Source of the DNA: Glebionis coronaria | Taxonomy: Eukaryota > Streptophyta > Magnoliopsida > Asterales > Asteraceae | Assembly (NCBI GenBank): GCA_025667525.1 | Contig: CM046879.1 | Location: forward strand, 388,391,039 to 388,455,038 | Direction: 5' to 3' | DNA: 64,000 bases | In this document: piece after piece, positions 36,665 through 48,655 of the stretch | Layout: every line of letters begins with the position of its first letter | Numbering within the stretch: position 1 is the stretch's first letter | The notes under the pieces: model-generated | The model's input: only the letters and a program-made list of their open reading frames with translations | Told to the model about the DNA's origin: nothing | Databases searched by the model: none | Position numbers and translations under genes: made by a program

Positions 36665-39600
36665 TGATATGAGCTTAAACTCATATCCTTTTATCAACAA
36701 ATAACCCTAAAACATGAAGCAAAATACCAATTTCTCTTGCAAAAACAGTGTTATGTGGTATGTTTGTGTTTGTGTATACTTGTGTAGGTAAAAGGATACA
36801 TTTTCAAGCAAACAAAGAAAAATCAAGCTCAAATGGATGAAAAAGACAAAGAAGGATCAAAAGTGACAAGACTTTGAAGTGCAAGGACCTATCTTGACAA
36901 GTTGTCAAAATTGAAGGACTAAAAGTGCAAATATTGTGAAAGTCAAGATTCAAGTCAAACTTGGTCAACTCTCAAGTCAACTCAGTCAAAGGACCATTTT
37001 GTTCAAGAATGAAAGTTGAAGGACCAAATATGTCAAAAGAATGAAGCTCCTAGCTCAAAACAACAATCTGCCAAGTATAAGGACTAATTCTGCCAACAAT
37101 TGAAAGTTATCCAAAGTTTAATCCATGTGAAATCATTTCAGCCAATAAGAAGAGAGGAAAGTGATCACACGGATTGAACATTTAATTTCCACTCAGTCGA
37201 CATGCATTTAATACCCAATCACAACAGTATGATCCGTGTGATCCATTTTTTAGCCAATCACATGTTGACACGTGGCGTCTTCTTCAAGGAAAATTTTTAC
37301 CAGGATCGCGTTTGAGCTACAAGCCATTTCATAAAAAGATTTCAACACCAAAATTTATCATTTTGAAGAGACGAACACAATGGTGCCAATCAATTAACAT
37401 GAAATCAATTATTGAAGAAAAACCCAAATCCTTGTTCATACCTGCAAATGCCATTATGCAGAATTGTCCACGTGGAGAGCTGGGATTGGTCCTGACACGT
37501 CACCAACCCCAACTAACTCCTTCTTCATGCCTATAAATAGATGGATATGACTTCATTTGTAATGTGTAGCTTAATTTTGTAAAAACACATAGTTCTTAAA
37601 TTTCTTTCCCTTTCCTCTATTTTTACCCTAGCTACTCAAGAGTCTGACAAACTCTTGAGTTAGTTAGTTAGTTACTTACCTTCCAACAACTTTGTAACCG
37701 TTTTTCATTGAATAAAATTCAAATCTTCCATTTCCCGCCAAAACTATTCTTGATATTGCTGTTCATTACCTGCTGCTATTGGTTACTTGAGTTGCTGTTT
37801 TGTGTTTGTTATGATCATAGATTGATCATAACTGACATTGAAGGAGTTTGTAGCTGTTTGAGAAGAATTCAGTTCATTCCATAGTTCCATTGAAGTTTTC
37901 AAGATTTTTGATGATGTCTGTTGATTGTTAGCTGTTTTGATGATTGATTTGTTGTCCTAGTGATAAGGTGGTGGTTATCACTAGGCTAAGAGAGCTCAGC
38001 GCTCCTCTTCTTCCCAAAGGTTTACTACAATAGGTTCTAAAAGCTCTTGTTTCAATTCCTCTCAATAAGTCAACTGCATGCTTTCTTTCTTAGTGTAATC
38101 TTGGTGTTTGTATGATAAAAGCTGTTTAGAATTGCTGATAGTTTGATCTTTGGTTGCTTATAGCTTAATTCTGTTGCTTGTGCTTTAATTTTGATTAAGT
38201 TCTAGTTTACTGCATTAGTTCAGTCATTTTTGGCCTTGTATCTTGTTTGTAGTTCTAGTAGTGATAAGAACTTGTTCACTTCTTTCAAACCTTTCATTTT
38301 GATCACTAAGTCTAGCTTGCTATAGATTTTCATTCAGTTCCATTTCAAAATCAAATAGTCTTCACAAATCTTCATAAAAATTAGTTAAAGGAGTGTTTGG
38401 GATTAGCTTAAAAAGATTTTTCAAGTATTAAGATCTGGTGTTTTAGAGTTCATTTGTAGTCAATTGGTGATAATAAAGTGTTTTCAGTCATTTACAAGTC
38501 AAGAAGAAGGTCAAACAGGCAAATGGCATATAAAATGTTTGAGTCAATTTCAGTCAGATTTGCCATTTAGAACTAGTCATTTTCATTTGATCAGTACTCA
38601 TTCAATACTTGATGAATTTGCACCAAATTTGTTCTCAATCATAGCTTATATCATAGAGATTCATATTCCAAGAGGATTTTCTACAGTATTCAATAATCAG
38701 TTAGTAATAAGCAAAAATCAGTTAAGCAAACTTAAGTCAAGTTTCTGTAACTTGAAAGCTGGAAATTTGTATCTCCTTATCCTATTCATTAACATGGCCA
38801 TTTTTCTTCACAAATCCTCTTAAAACATTGAGTTACTTGATTTTTGGAAGTTTCAGCTTTTTGAAAAATAAGCTGGTCAACGCTGGTCAAGGATAAGCCC
38901 ATTTTCAGCTTAATTCAAATTTAGAGCTTATTACTTGATGAAAAATGTTCTAGTTTGATTTCCCGTTCATTAATTGAGTTGCTTAATCAGTTTCATTAAA
39001 AAAATCAAGTTGTGACTGTTTAGAATTTGCTATAGCTTATTTTGAGCTTATTGATAAGTTCTCAATTGCTTATTTCTCAACTTTAGCCAATTTCCTTTTA
39101 TACACGTAGCTTATTTGGGATTTTAAGAGTTTTGAAACTTGTCTCATCAAATTTGGTTCATTAATAAGCTCAAACGAGCTTATTTTCATCCATAACCCGT
39201 TTTTGCTTAAATAGTTTTGGAATTTGCACTTTAGTCCCTATTGATCTAATCAGAGTTTAAACTTGGCTAAACTTCCAAGTTTTTAGGGTTTGCATTTGTT
39301 AAGTCCTTGCAGTTTTAAAAGTTGTTATTTTCAGTTAACAAGTTGTTTAGTTTGTTAAATTTTGGTTAGTTGGTTATAATTTTTGCATAATTGATCCTTG
39401 TAGTTTACTGATTTACACTTTTGGTCCCTAGAATTGTAAGAATTTACATTTCAAGCATTTATCTTTCATAGAATTTACATTTTCAGTCCTTTAAGTTTCA
39501 TATTTTGCATTTTGAATTTTACTTGAATAAAAACTTGGTATTTGCAATATGTTTTACATATAAGTAGGTAATATTTTTCCTTTTTGCAAGTCTTTGTTGA

Positions 39601-39719
39601 ATTAGCAAATAGAATATCCAAGCAAGTTTAACAACCAAGAACAATTAAAAACCCGATATTGGTTGGACTTTCCATTAGCAAGAACTGAGAAAAAACGAAC
39701 TGCATTATACTCAATTTCA
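36665..39719 (+). repeat. E2 3' LTR (3,055 bp)
   Basis: Same length as the 5' LTR with no net indel. Differences seen by eye are single substitutions, for example near 37547, 37618, 37745 and 37905. It ends TTTCA at 39719 and meets sequence assigned to E8. Confidence 0.93.
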
Positions 39720-41081
39720 TTGTACTTCATCGTTAATCAGCCTCCTACCAATCATTCTTTCACATTCCTGTTTTCCTTCACGTGTCTACTACTACCTTGC
39801 CTCCATAACTATACCAATACCTTGCGTGTTATTTACCCAACCTTTCCATTAGTATAAACTTTCTACTCTACCCTCACATCCGCTAGTACTTTCATCAATC
39901 TCCTAATGGTACTTCAACCAACCTTTAAACCAAAACACATTTCTCCATTATAATATCTAACCATAAGTAATACTACCCAACTCTATCCTCTCATCCTAAC
40001 GTTTCCACAACCGTATAACTAAATCAGCCACGACGTGAAACCGAAGAATTCCAAACAGTCGTGTCCCAAAATAAAATATAGGGTAAAACGAACCCTAGCC
40101 AAAACAACTGAAAACAAAACAATTTAATCTGAAAGATCAATGGAGTGTTCCAACAACGAAAAAAAAAATTAGACTCTTCACGATTAGTATTACCAAATTT
40201 CGATACGTTAGAAAATTTACAACTTTCATCCCAATTAGTTACTTCTCATAAGAACCAAACTCCCATACTACTAAAACCAATCATACTCATTATTAACCAT
40301 AAACTCATCCTTTATCTTCATCATTTTATCAAGATATCAACTAATTAGTATACTACAATCTTAACCATTATCTTGTTTACCCATATTAAACTTATTTCAC
40401 TTGTTATTATGAAACCAATACATGTTTATAAAATACGGTGTTTTTTTTATAAAATCCATCTAGGCTGGTTATAACTAAACTACTACTCGTTTACAAGGTG
40501 TGGTGTTATTATTATCATTACTATAATAAAATCCCTTTTTACTCTTTTCGTCTAGTTATATACTTCTAAAATTTTAACTCCACTTGAGAAAATTTTTGTA
40601 AAAATTTATATTCCCCTTTAAAATGTATTATCACATTTTACATAGAAAACTAATCCAATTATTTCAAGACAAATTATTTTTATAGCTTACTACCACAAAC
40701 TTAAAAAAAATATGTAAGTCACGATATCATACCATACACTTAAAAATTATTTTCAAAACCGTTTTCCTATAATAAGCCACACTTATTTGTAAGAAAATTT
40801 AGTAGTTCGCATTAATTAAATACATACCCGAATGTAGACACACATCAAAAGACTCAAAACGTCGTTGGAACTCCATTAAACTCCAGCACCATAAAACACG
40901 AGCAAACACAAGGTACGTTCAAGTTATAATAACTACTGAACGACCATATATCATAACTTAACACATACTAGTATATATACATCCGAATATATATACCTAT
41001 TAAACCACCCAAAACATACTCGTTACCATACATGCCAGATCAACCAATCGCGTCATACACTCGTTTTTCCATACGAGTAAT
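39720..41081. other. AT-rich stretch between E2 and copia Y, probably E8 interior
   Basis: Base composition (C/T-rich, few G) resembles the decayed E8 interior at 21000-23200, and its position after E2 makes it the likely continuation. I could not recognise reverse transcriptase, Gag or an LTR end in it on either strand. It ends at GTAAT (41077-41081), where copia Y begins. Confidence 0.3.
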
Positions 41082-41597
41082 TGTTGATCCCAAACTCAGA
41101 TCGATTTAGCTTTGTGTATACGAGATTAGATCAAGTTATACACGTAGAGAAACTTTATTTATGTATAAAGTAATCTAAGTGTTATGCGGAATTAACACTT
41201 AAACAAGAACACACAAAGATGTAAACAAACTTTCACTTGATTGATAATAACAAACTTGCTTACAATGAAAGTGTTTAACGTATGAAAACTTATATTGAAC
41301 AATAACCTAAAGGTCTTCTTTTATAGACATAAGAAGCCTTGTACAAGAGTCTATGTATCAACTATTCTAGGTAAAGATAATTATAGAAAATACAATGTTG
41401 AACTTATCTTTACTAGAAACAAACTAGAAACAATATACGCGTTAGAACATATATTTCCATCAGTGCTTGTCTTTAATGTATCAACGCTTGACTTCTTCTT
41501 GTCAACGCTTGATCTGTCAGCGTTTGTTTTCTTCCTATCAACGCTTGTTTTCCTCTTGTCAGCGCTCAAGTGAACTGGCTATATTTTATTCCCAACA
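41082..41597 (-). repeat. copia Y 3' LTR (516 bp)
   Basis: Minus strand: begins TGTTGGGAAT after polypurine tract AAGTTTAGGGGAGGAT and ends GGATCAACA. It matches 43295-43810 at the same length, about 95 percent by eye. It contains five GTCARCG-type words. Predicted target duplication: GTAAT. Confidence 0.85.
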
Positions 41598-41603
41598 ATC
41601 CTC

Positions 41604-43294
41604 CCCTAAACTTGATATCTACTCTAGTAATCAAGTTTCTGAATAAACATTAAGAACTAGGAGGAATCTTACAACACTTATCATACTGGTAATAAATATG
41701 TCTAATCAAATCTTTGGCCACGTCACTTGAATAATCAATCTCCAGCTGTGTTGTCTTCATCTTCTCCAAAACTTCTTTGGACATGGAATACTGACCATCT
41801 ACAAGTAGATACTTAGTAAACTTTGTAGAGCTCAAGTAGTACACATCAGCAGCTGAATACAAACGCCATTGAAGACCACTGAGGTCATCTTCAAGATCCT
41901 TCCAAACAGCAGGATCTTCATCTCTTGGTCCACACATTCTCTTGAATGTTGACCACAGTTTTATTGCATTGACTGAAGTAGGAGCTTCAGTCTCATACTT
42001 GGCCTCCAACAACCTCCAAAGGTCCACCAAGTCTTCTCTATCAACACTTGCAAAAAGAGATATGAGTGTAGTAAAAGTGTGTACCTCTTTCCCATACCTG
42101 CCAATCTTCCAAAACCCACATTCATCTTATTCATAGCTTATAATAGGGTTTCTGGAATCAAAAGGTAACACTTGCACCATATCTGAAGCTTCCAATGGTG
42201 AGAGCTTGATGCTCCTTCTTATAACAGCTTCACTTGGCACCAATCTATCCATATCTTTAGTAAACTCAAGAGAGACTCCCTTCTTCAAAGGTCTTGGAAC
42301 AATCATTTCCTTCTTAAGTTCCATTTCTTCTACAAGTTCTTCTTTCCTTTCATCAGAAAGAAGTCTTAGAGTGTTTTCTTCCTACACTCTTGCCCAAATG
42401 GGATAAGCCTTGTACTCCAGTTCTTCAAAAGATAAACCCAACAATTTCTTGTAGGTCCATCCTGTTCCATGACATCTGAGTAGCATGTAGTACAACTCCC
42501 TTCTATCCCTTTTCAACAATGAGAGAATATTGCTAGCTTTGTGTTTTAGAATTACCTTGCAGTCGTTTTGTACTCTTAGAAGAATCTCCAAACCCGATAT
42601 TTGGTCTGAAATAGTCAAATGTGGATTCTCCATACACCTATCTTCCCAAGCATGGTACATCTGAACAACTTTTGGCATATCAAAATCTACTTGCAATTTC
42701 AACTCATTCAGCTTCTCTTTTGCCAAATCATCACCATACTCAAGTCTTTCTGGTTGTTCTATTATCATCACACTTGAGTCTGAACTAGCTTAATCACTTC
42801 CTTCTTGTTCCTCTGAAGTGGCAACAAATGGTGATTCATCAACCTTCTTTCTTTCTTGTTCCACAATTTGTGCAGCCAACCTTCTATCAAACTCAACCTG
42901 TGCTGCATCCTTTGGAACATCTACTTCTACCATATTTTTTTACCCTTATCTAGTGGATCAATGATGGGTAAGGAAGATGGTAATACCTGTGAAGAAACTT
43001 CTTTGATGATGGATGATGACTGGAATACATCAACCTCATCTGCAGGTCTGTCAACGCTCAATTTGCCTGTGTCAGCGCCAAATTTACTAATGTCAGCGCT
43101 CAAACTTTGCTTGTCAACGCCCAAATTACCTGTCTCAGCGCCTCTTGTAATTTGCTCCAACATAGCTGTAAAAGACAAGTCTAAGTTTGTAGAAGTTACC
43201 AAAGATCTAACAAAACCTGGTTGCTTCTTCAAACTAGTTAGGGCCTCAGCAACACCCAAAGATTCACCATCATGTGAGCCCTTATCACTCACAT
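41604..43294 (-). pseudogene. copia Y extra-ORF C-terminal half, decayed
   Basis: Second copy of the C-terminal part of the ORF at 43863-46923, starting mid-protein at SDKGSHDGE where copia X is inserted. Damage: a frameshift in a T run near 42935-42945, a stop near 42790, TAG at 42382-42384, and TAA at 42127-42129. The last open stretch ends at 41650. Despite this, the protein stays readable over its length and ends KIPPSS like the other copy. It carries more disabling changes than copia X, consistent with Y being older. Confidence 0.8.
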
Positions 43295-43810
43295 TGTTGA
43301 TCCCAAACTTAGATCGATTTAGCTTTATGTATACGAGATTAGATCAAGTAATACACTTAGAGAAACCTTTGTATATGTATATGATAATCTAAGTGTTATG
43401 CGGAATTAACACTTAAACAAGAACACACTAGAGGTAAACAAACTTTCACTTTGATTAATGATAACAAACTTGCTTACAATGAAAGTGTTTAACGTATGAA
43501 AACTTATATTGAACAATAACCTAAAGGTCTTCTTTTATAGACATAAGAAGCCTTGTACAAGAGTCTACGTATCAACTATTCTCGGTAAAGATAATTATAG
43601 AAAATACATTGTTGAACTTATCTTCACTAGAAACAAACTAGAAACAATATACGCATAGACTAAATCTTCCCATCAGTGCTTCTCTTCAATGTATCAACGC
43701 TTGACTTCTTCCTGTCAACGCTTGATCTGCTAGCGCTTGTTTTCTTCCTATCAATGCTTGTTTTACTCTTGTCAGCGCTCAAGTAGACTGGCTATATTTT
43801 ATTCCCAACA
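43295..43810 (-). repeat. copia X 3' LTR (516 bp)
   Basis: Same ends as the Y LTR (TGTTGGGAAT to GGATCAACA on the minus strand) and preceded by the same polypurine tract (about 43811-43826). On its outer side is the middle of the Y ORF, not a primer-binding site, so this is the 3' end of an element inserted into Y. Outer five bases CACAT (43290-43294) are the predicted target duplication. Confidence 0.85.
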
Positions 43811-43862
43811 ATCCTCCCCTAAACTTGATATTTACTCTAATAATCAAGTTTATGAATAAACA

Positions 43863-46800
43863 TTAAGAACTAGGAGGAATCTTACAAACTTTCTCATATT
43901 GGTAATAAATATGTCTGATCAAATCTTTGGTCACGTCACTTGAATAATCAATTTCCAGCTGTGTAGTCTTCATCTTCTCTAAGACTTCCTTGGACATGGA
44001 ATACTGAGCATCTACAAGAAGATACTCAGCAAACTTTGTTGAACTCAAGTAGTATACACCAGCAGCTGAATACAATCTCCATTGAAGACCACTGAGGTCA
44101 TCTTCAAGATCTTTCCAAATAGCAGGATCTTCATCTCTTGGTCCACACATTCTCTTGAATGTTGACCACAGTTTCATTTCATTGACTGAAGTGGGAGCTT
44201 CAGTCTCATACTTGGCCTCTAACAACCTCCATAGGTCTACCAAGTCTTCTCTATCAAAACTTGCAAACAAAGATATAAGAGTGGTAAAAGTGTGAACCTC
44301 TTTTCCATACCTGCCAATCCTCCAAAACCCACATTCATCTTCTTCATAGCTTATAATAGGGTTTCTGGAATCAAGAGGTAATACTTGCACCATATCTGAA
44401 GCTTCCAATGGTGAGAGTTTGAGACTCTTTCTTATAACAGCTTCACTTGGATTTAACCTATCCATATCTTTGGGAAAATCAAGAGGGACTCCCTTCTTCA
44501 CAGATCTGGGAACAACCATTGCCTTCTTAAGCTCCATTTCTTCTGCAAGTTCTTCTTTCCTTTCATCAGAAAGAAGTCTTAGAGTGTTTTCTTCCTGCAC
44601 TCTTACCCAAATGGGATAAGCTTTGAACTCCAACTCTTTAAATGTCAACCCAATCAATTTCTTATAAGTCCACCCTGTTCCATGACATCTGAGTAGCATG
44701 TAGTACAACTCCCTTCTATCCATTTTCAAATTTGAGAGAACATTGCTTGCTTTGTGTTTCAGAATGATCTTACAATCCTTTTGTACTCTGAGAAGAATCT
44801 CCAAACCCCATATCTGATCTGAAATAGTCAAATGTGGATTCTCTATACACCTATCTTCCCAAGAATGATACATCTGAACAACTTCTGGCATATCAAAATC
44901 AACTTGCAATTTCAACTCATCCAGCTTCTCTTTGGCTAGCTCATCACCATACTCAAGTCTTTCTGTTTGTTCTATGATCATTATACTTGAGTCTGAACTA
45001 GCTTCATCACTTCCTTCTTGCTCTTCTGAAGTGACAACAAAAGGTGATTCACCCACCTTCTTTCTTTCTTGTTCCATAATTTGTGCAGCCAACCTTCTAT
45101 CAAACTCAATCTGTGCTGCATTCTTTGGAACATCTACTTCTACCATAATACCCTTACGCTTATCTAATGGATGCAAAGTGGGTAAGGAAGATGGTAATAC
45201 CTGTGAAGAAACATCTTTGATGATGGATGATGACTGGAATACATCAACCTCATCTACAGGCCTGTCAACGCTCACTTTTGCTTTGTCAGCGCTCAAGCTA
45301 CTCATGTCAGCGTTCAAATCTTGCTTGTCAACGCCTAAAGTACTTGTCTCAGCGCCTCTTGTGATTTCCTCCAACATGGCTGTAAATGACAAATTTAAGT
45401 TTGTAGGAGAGACTAGAGACGTATCAAAACCTGTCTGTTTCTTAAAACTTGTTAGGGCCTCAGCAACACCCAAAGATTCACCATCATGGGAGCCCTTATC
45501 ACTCACATTTATATGTTCATCCTCCCCTTTGGAAGATTCCTCCATCCCCCTCCCTGTGCTAGCATTTTCCAAAACAACAATCCTCTCCCTCAATTGCTTG
45601 AGTTCAAGGCCTTGTGTACTGACAATATGTACCAAGTCTGCATTTTGCTTTTACAAGCTTATGCAGACAGCCGTCAATTCCATTAAGGTCATTGGTTCCC
45701 CACTGCCCTCCTCTAAAATGGGTATTTGACCTCCCAAGTTAGATTCATTGGGCATGGATGAGGTCTTAATAATGGTAGGACTGTCTTGGCCAACTTCTAA
45801 GCCAGAACCAATAGTCCCAGCCTCATCCATAGCACCAACCACACTTGTGGTGGTGGTTCTCTCTGCTACATGGCTAGGACCACTAGAGGAGAACACTCCA
45901 GTAGTCCTTTGGTGTTTTTGCAACCTATATTGTGTTCTGGGAGAAGATGATGTGGATTGGGTGGATGTGGGTTGGTTAAGGGGTGTTTGGGACTGTGAAG
46001 GATTGGTGTCAACGTTTGGAATAGGCATGTCAACACCAACATTTAGAGTGTCAGCGTCGAAGGGTTCTTGGTCAAGTTGCATGTGTTTTGGTGATGGTAA
46101 AGGTTCAGGTATTGGATCAAGTTGAGGTTGTGGGTCTGGTTGGGGTTGTGCTGCTTCAATGACAGCAATCATAGCTGGGGTTAGGGGTAAGTCACGATGT
46201 GGGGGTGAGTTCATCTTTGTGAAAATAGCTTTCTTTTGCACATGGATCTCATAAAAATCATCATGATCCCTTGTGCAGTAACCTTGAACATCAAAAACCA
46301 TTTGTAAAAATCTGGGATAAGCTAAAGTCATTTTATTCCCTTTATTTTTACACATGCCCTCAAAAATCATTTTGGAATAATTAAACATTTGCCCAGTAGC
46401 AATGCACACAATAGCACTAGCAATAGATCTATTGATCTCATTGTGTGCAGTACACTTGGGACGTAAACATTGCAAGAGGACATGTATTAGGTACTTCTAG
46501 GCTGGGGGAAACTCTTGTTTATGATATTTGTTTTCCCTCATCAGGGAAAGGATAACCCAAAGCCCTTAGTCCTTGTTCTATTTCATTAATGGGGAGGGTG
46601 GTTATACCATCTGCATCATCAAGATGCAAAGCTTGGCGAACCAAAGCTTCAGTAACCACCCATGTGCGCCCATGAACAATAGATGATAATGTAGTCACTC
46701 TATTAACTGTTGAGGAACTAACATTGTTCCAAAACTGCTTAATATGTGTGACAGGAATGAGTGGTGCATGAGAAAGAGCATACCTAATAGGGGATGCGTT

Positions 46801-46923
46801 CAAATACGCCACCATTTGTGTGTATTGGGGAAACAGAGTTTCATCAACGTCCAAATATGCTACCATGTTGTGTTGACTCCTGAATCCCATATCCAAATCT
46901 GATGGTTTAAATTTTGGTGCCAT
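43863..46923 (-). pseudogene. copia X extra ORF downstream of pol (SIRE-like), two breaks
   Basis: About 1,000 codons lying between pol and the 3' LTR, where SIRE-lineage elements carry an env-like or otherwise extra ORF. Part 1 (46923-46519) starts MAPKFKPSD. A frameshift lies between 46519 and 46475. Part 2 (46475-45651) has a helical segment and a Pro/Gln-rich linker. An in-frame TAA (45651-45653) sits at the start of a coiled-coil stretch with Leu heptads. Part 3 (to 43863) has a degenerate [G/S/N]-[A/V]-D repeat, then a long charged domain rich in Trp and Tyr. I see no clear signal peptide or membrane segment, so an envelope role is not supported by sequence. From memory, similar long proteins are frequent in Anthemideae predictions. 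Confidence 0.7.
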
Positions 46924-48174
46924 TGTTGAAAGCTGTTTGAAAGATTGATAAAGATGAAGTATAGGAGAAAATATTGTTAGACAAGAATGATAGGTACCCT
47001 GTTTAAAATAGGAGCCAAATATATAGGAGAGAAAAATGCACGTGATTGGTCAAAAAATAGGCAACTATTTAAAAAATACAATCATGAAAATATTGAAAAG
47101 AAATAAGTTTATCTCATGCATTAAATGAGAGTTATCTGCTCCCAAAATTACGGCCCAAAAATATGTCAAAAAGTAACAACTGAGTAGGTCCCATTGAGTG
47201 TCAACGGTAAAAAATAACCCATCAACGCCCAACGGCTATATTCTTGTCAACGTTTACCAAAGCCATGTCAGCGTCTAATTTGGTCACAACAACGCTTGGA
47301 AAAATACTTGTCAGCGTCCAAAAATAAAAATTTATAAAAATGAAAAATGACCTTAACAAAGTAATTTATCCTAGAGAAGATAACCTATAAGTTGATAATT
47401 ATTATAGGGCGGCAAGCACTGTCCAGTTATGCACACTTGCTTATGCAAGATAGACATAACAGTCCTATAGTGTCCCTTGCTAACCAAAACTCTTAACAAC
47501 TAAGTTACCTTATAAAATTCCTTGTTACTCCTAGGTAAAACCCATGAGAAAATCATTCCCAAGTCTCCCAACAGACCACAACCAATTCTAGGCCAAAAAT
47601 GTCTTGGCAGCATGCAGAGTATATCAACTTTGCATGCTACAGTGCCTCATGATTTAGTAAAACTAACTCATACTCACTTGTGGACACAATCTATAATTGT
47701 GATAAGAGTATCATAAGGATACCCAAAAGTCCTAAAGGTTCCTAAAACCTCCCCTTAAACTGTGATACAAATGTTGCCAAAAATATGCATGAACATAAAA
47801 AATTTATGTCAAGATAGGAATAGAAAATTCCAACCATCATCCATAAATAATAAACATGCTCAAATGCTTCTCCAATGATCCATAAGCAACTCTGTATCCA
47901 ATGGTATAATGCTAACACCACCTGCACATGTAGATTGAAAACCACAAAACTAACATTGTTGTTGACAACGCCCCGTTAACACTTGTCAGCGTTAAGAAAA
48001 GCTTTGTCAGCGTTAGACAAATATATTGCTGACAACGTCACAATAACACTTATCAGCGTTGAAGTATCCTTTGTCAGTGTTAGAAAAATATAGTGGAAAA
48101 TCTAAATCCTCAAAAAGACCTATAACAATGCATTATCCTGTACATACTTTTACAAAAAGACCCCAAAACACATA
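46924..48174 (-). other. copia X spacer between pol and extra ORF
   Basis: About 1.25 kb without a sensible ORF. It holds clusters of GTCARCG-type words at 47200-47330 and 47960-48085, the same word found in the LTR and in coding sequence. Confidence 0.6.
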
Positions 48175-48549
48175 TTATGTGAGATAGATCATTCCAATAC
48201 TTGTTACCAAGTATTGAAACCTTCCAGCATCAAAAGGTTTAGTTAGTAAATCTGACACATTCTCTTCTGTGTCAACCCTATCTGGTTGTATTAAACCCTT
48301 TTCAAAACAATCCCTTATAAAATGGTGTCTAATTTCTATGTGTTTGGTTTTAGAATAATGTACAGGATTCTTAATAATGCATAAAGTGTTGTTATTGTCA
48401 ACAAATATCTTGGTATGCATGAAATTATACCCATAGTCCAACAGTTGGTTCTGAATCCATAAAACTTGTCCACAACAAGCAGCTGCAGCTACATACTCTG
48501 CTTCAGTTGTAGAATTTGCCACCACTGTTTGTTTCTTGCATTGCCAAGA
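48175..48549 (-). pseudogene. pol: copia X pol C-terminus (RNase H), cut by E5
   Basis: About 124 codons of the Ty1/copia RNase H end: SWQCKKQTVVANS, TEAEYVAAA, CGQVLWIQNQLLDYG, VDNN, KHIEIRHHFIRDC, DLLTKPFD and RFQYLV, typical of SIRE-type elements. The open frame appears to begin at 48573 only because it reads through E5 LTR bases. The rest of pol, Gag and the 5' LTR should lie beyond the right edge, after E5. Confidence 0.88.
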
Positions 48550-48655
48550 TGTAACACCCCCAAATTTATACAACTCAATACAGCGGAAGACTCGTTGGTG
48601 TTACAGGATAACACATTACTCACATCATAGACAACGCATAAAAATCGCGTCGTTT
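48550..48655 (-). mobile_element. E5: left stub of a Tekay-like LTR, split by E4
   Basis: 106 bases matching, in reverse, the last 106 bases of the E4 LTRs, beginning TGTAACACCCCC. The sequence stops at CGTTT, and its continuation is found at 61262 after E4. The outer five bases (CAAGA, 48545-48549) are the predicted duplication for E5. Confidence 0.85.
48651..48655 (+). other. target site duplication of E4, left copy
   Basis: CGTTT directly before the E4 5' LTR, repeated at 61262-61266 directly after the 3' LTR. The only complete target duplication in the window. Confidence 0.85.

Larger units (their letters stand above)
25157..39719 (+). mobile_element. E2: young Athila-like Ty3/gypsy retrotransposon
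   Basis: E2 is 14,563 bp with 3,055-bp LTRs at 25157-28211 and 36665-39719, tRNA-Asp primer site, gag-pol, and polypurine tract. The LTRs differ at about a dozen positions by eye, so insertion was recent. The domain order Gag, protease, reverse transcriptase, RNase H, integrase and the long 3' non-coding region fit the Athila lineage. No env-like ORF remains between pol and the 3' LTR. The coding frame has two frameshifts. It lies inside E8. No matching 5-bp duplication is visible (TTGTA at the right, CTCCC at the far left), consistent with loss of the original left end. Confidence 0.92.

Noticed and set aside
44932..45729. 265-codon plus-strand frame
   Set aside because: Antisense shadow of the copia X extra ORF; Ser-rich translation follows from the sense codons.
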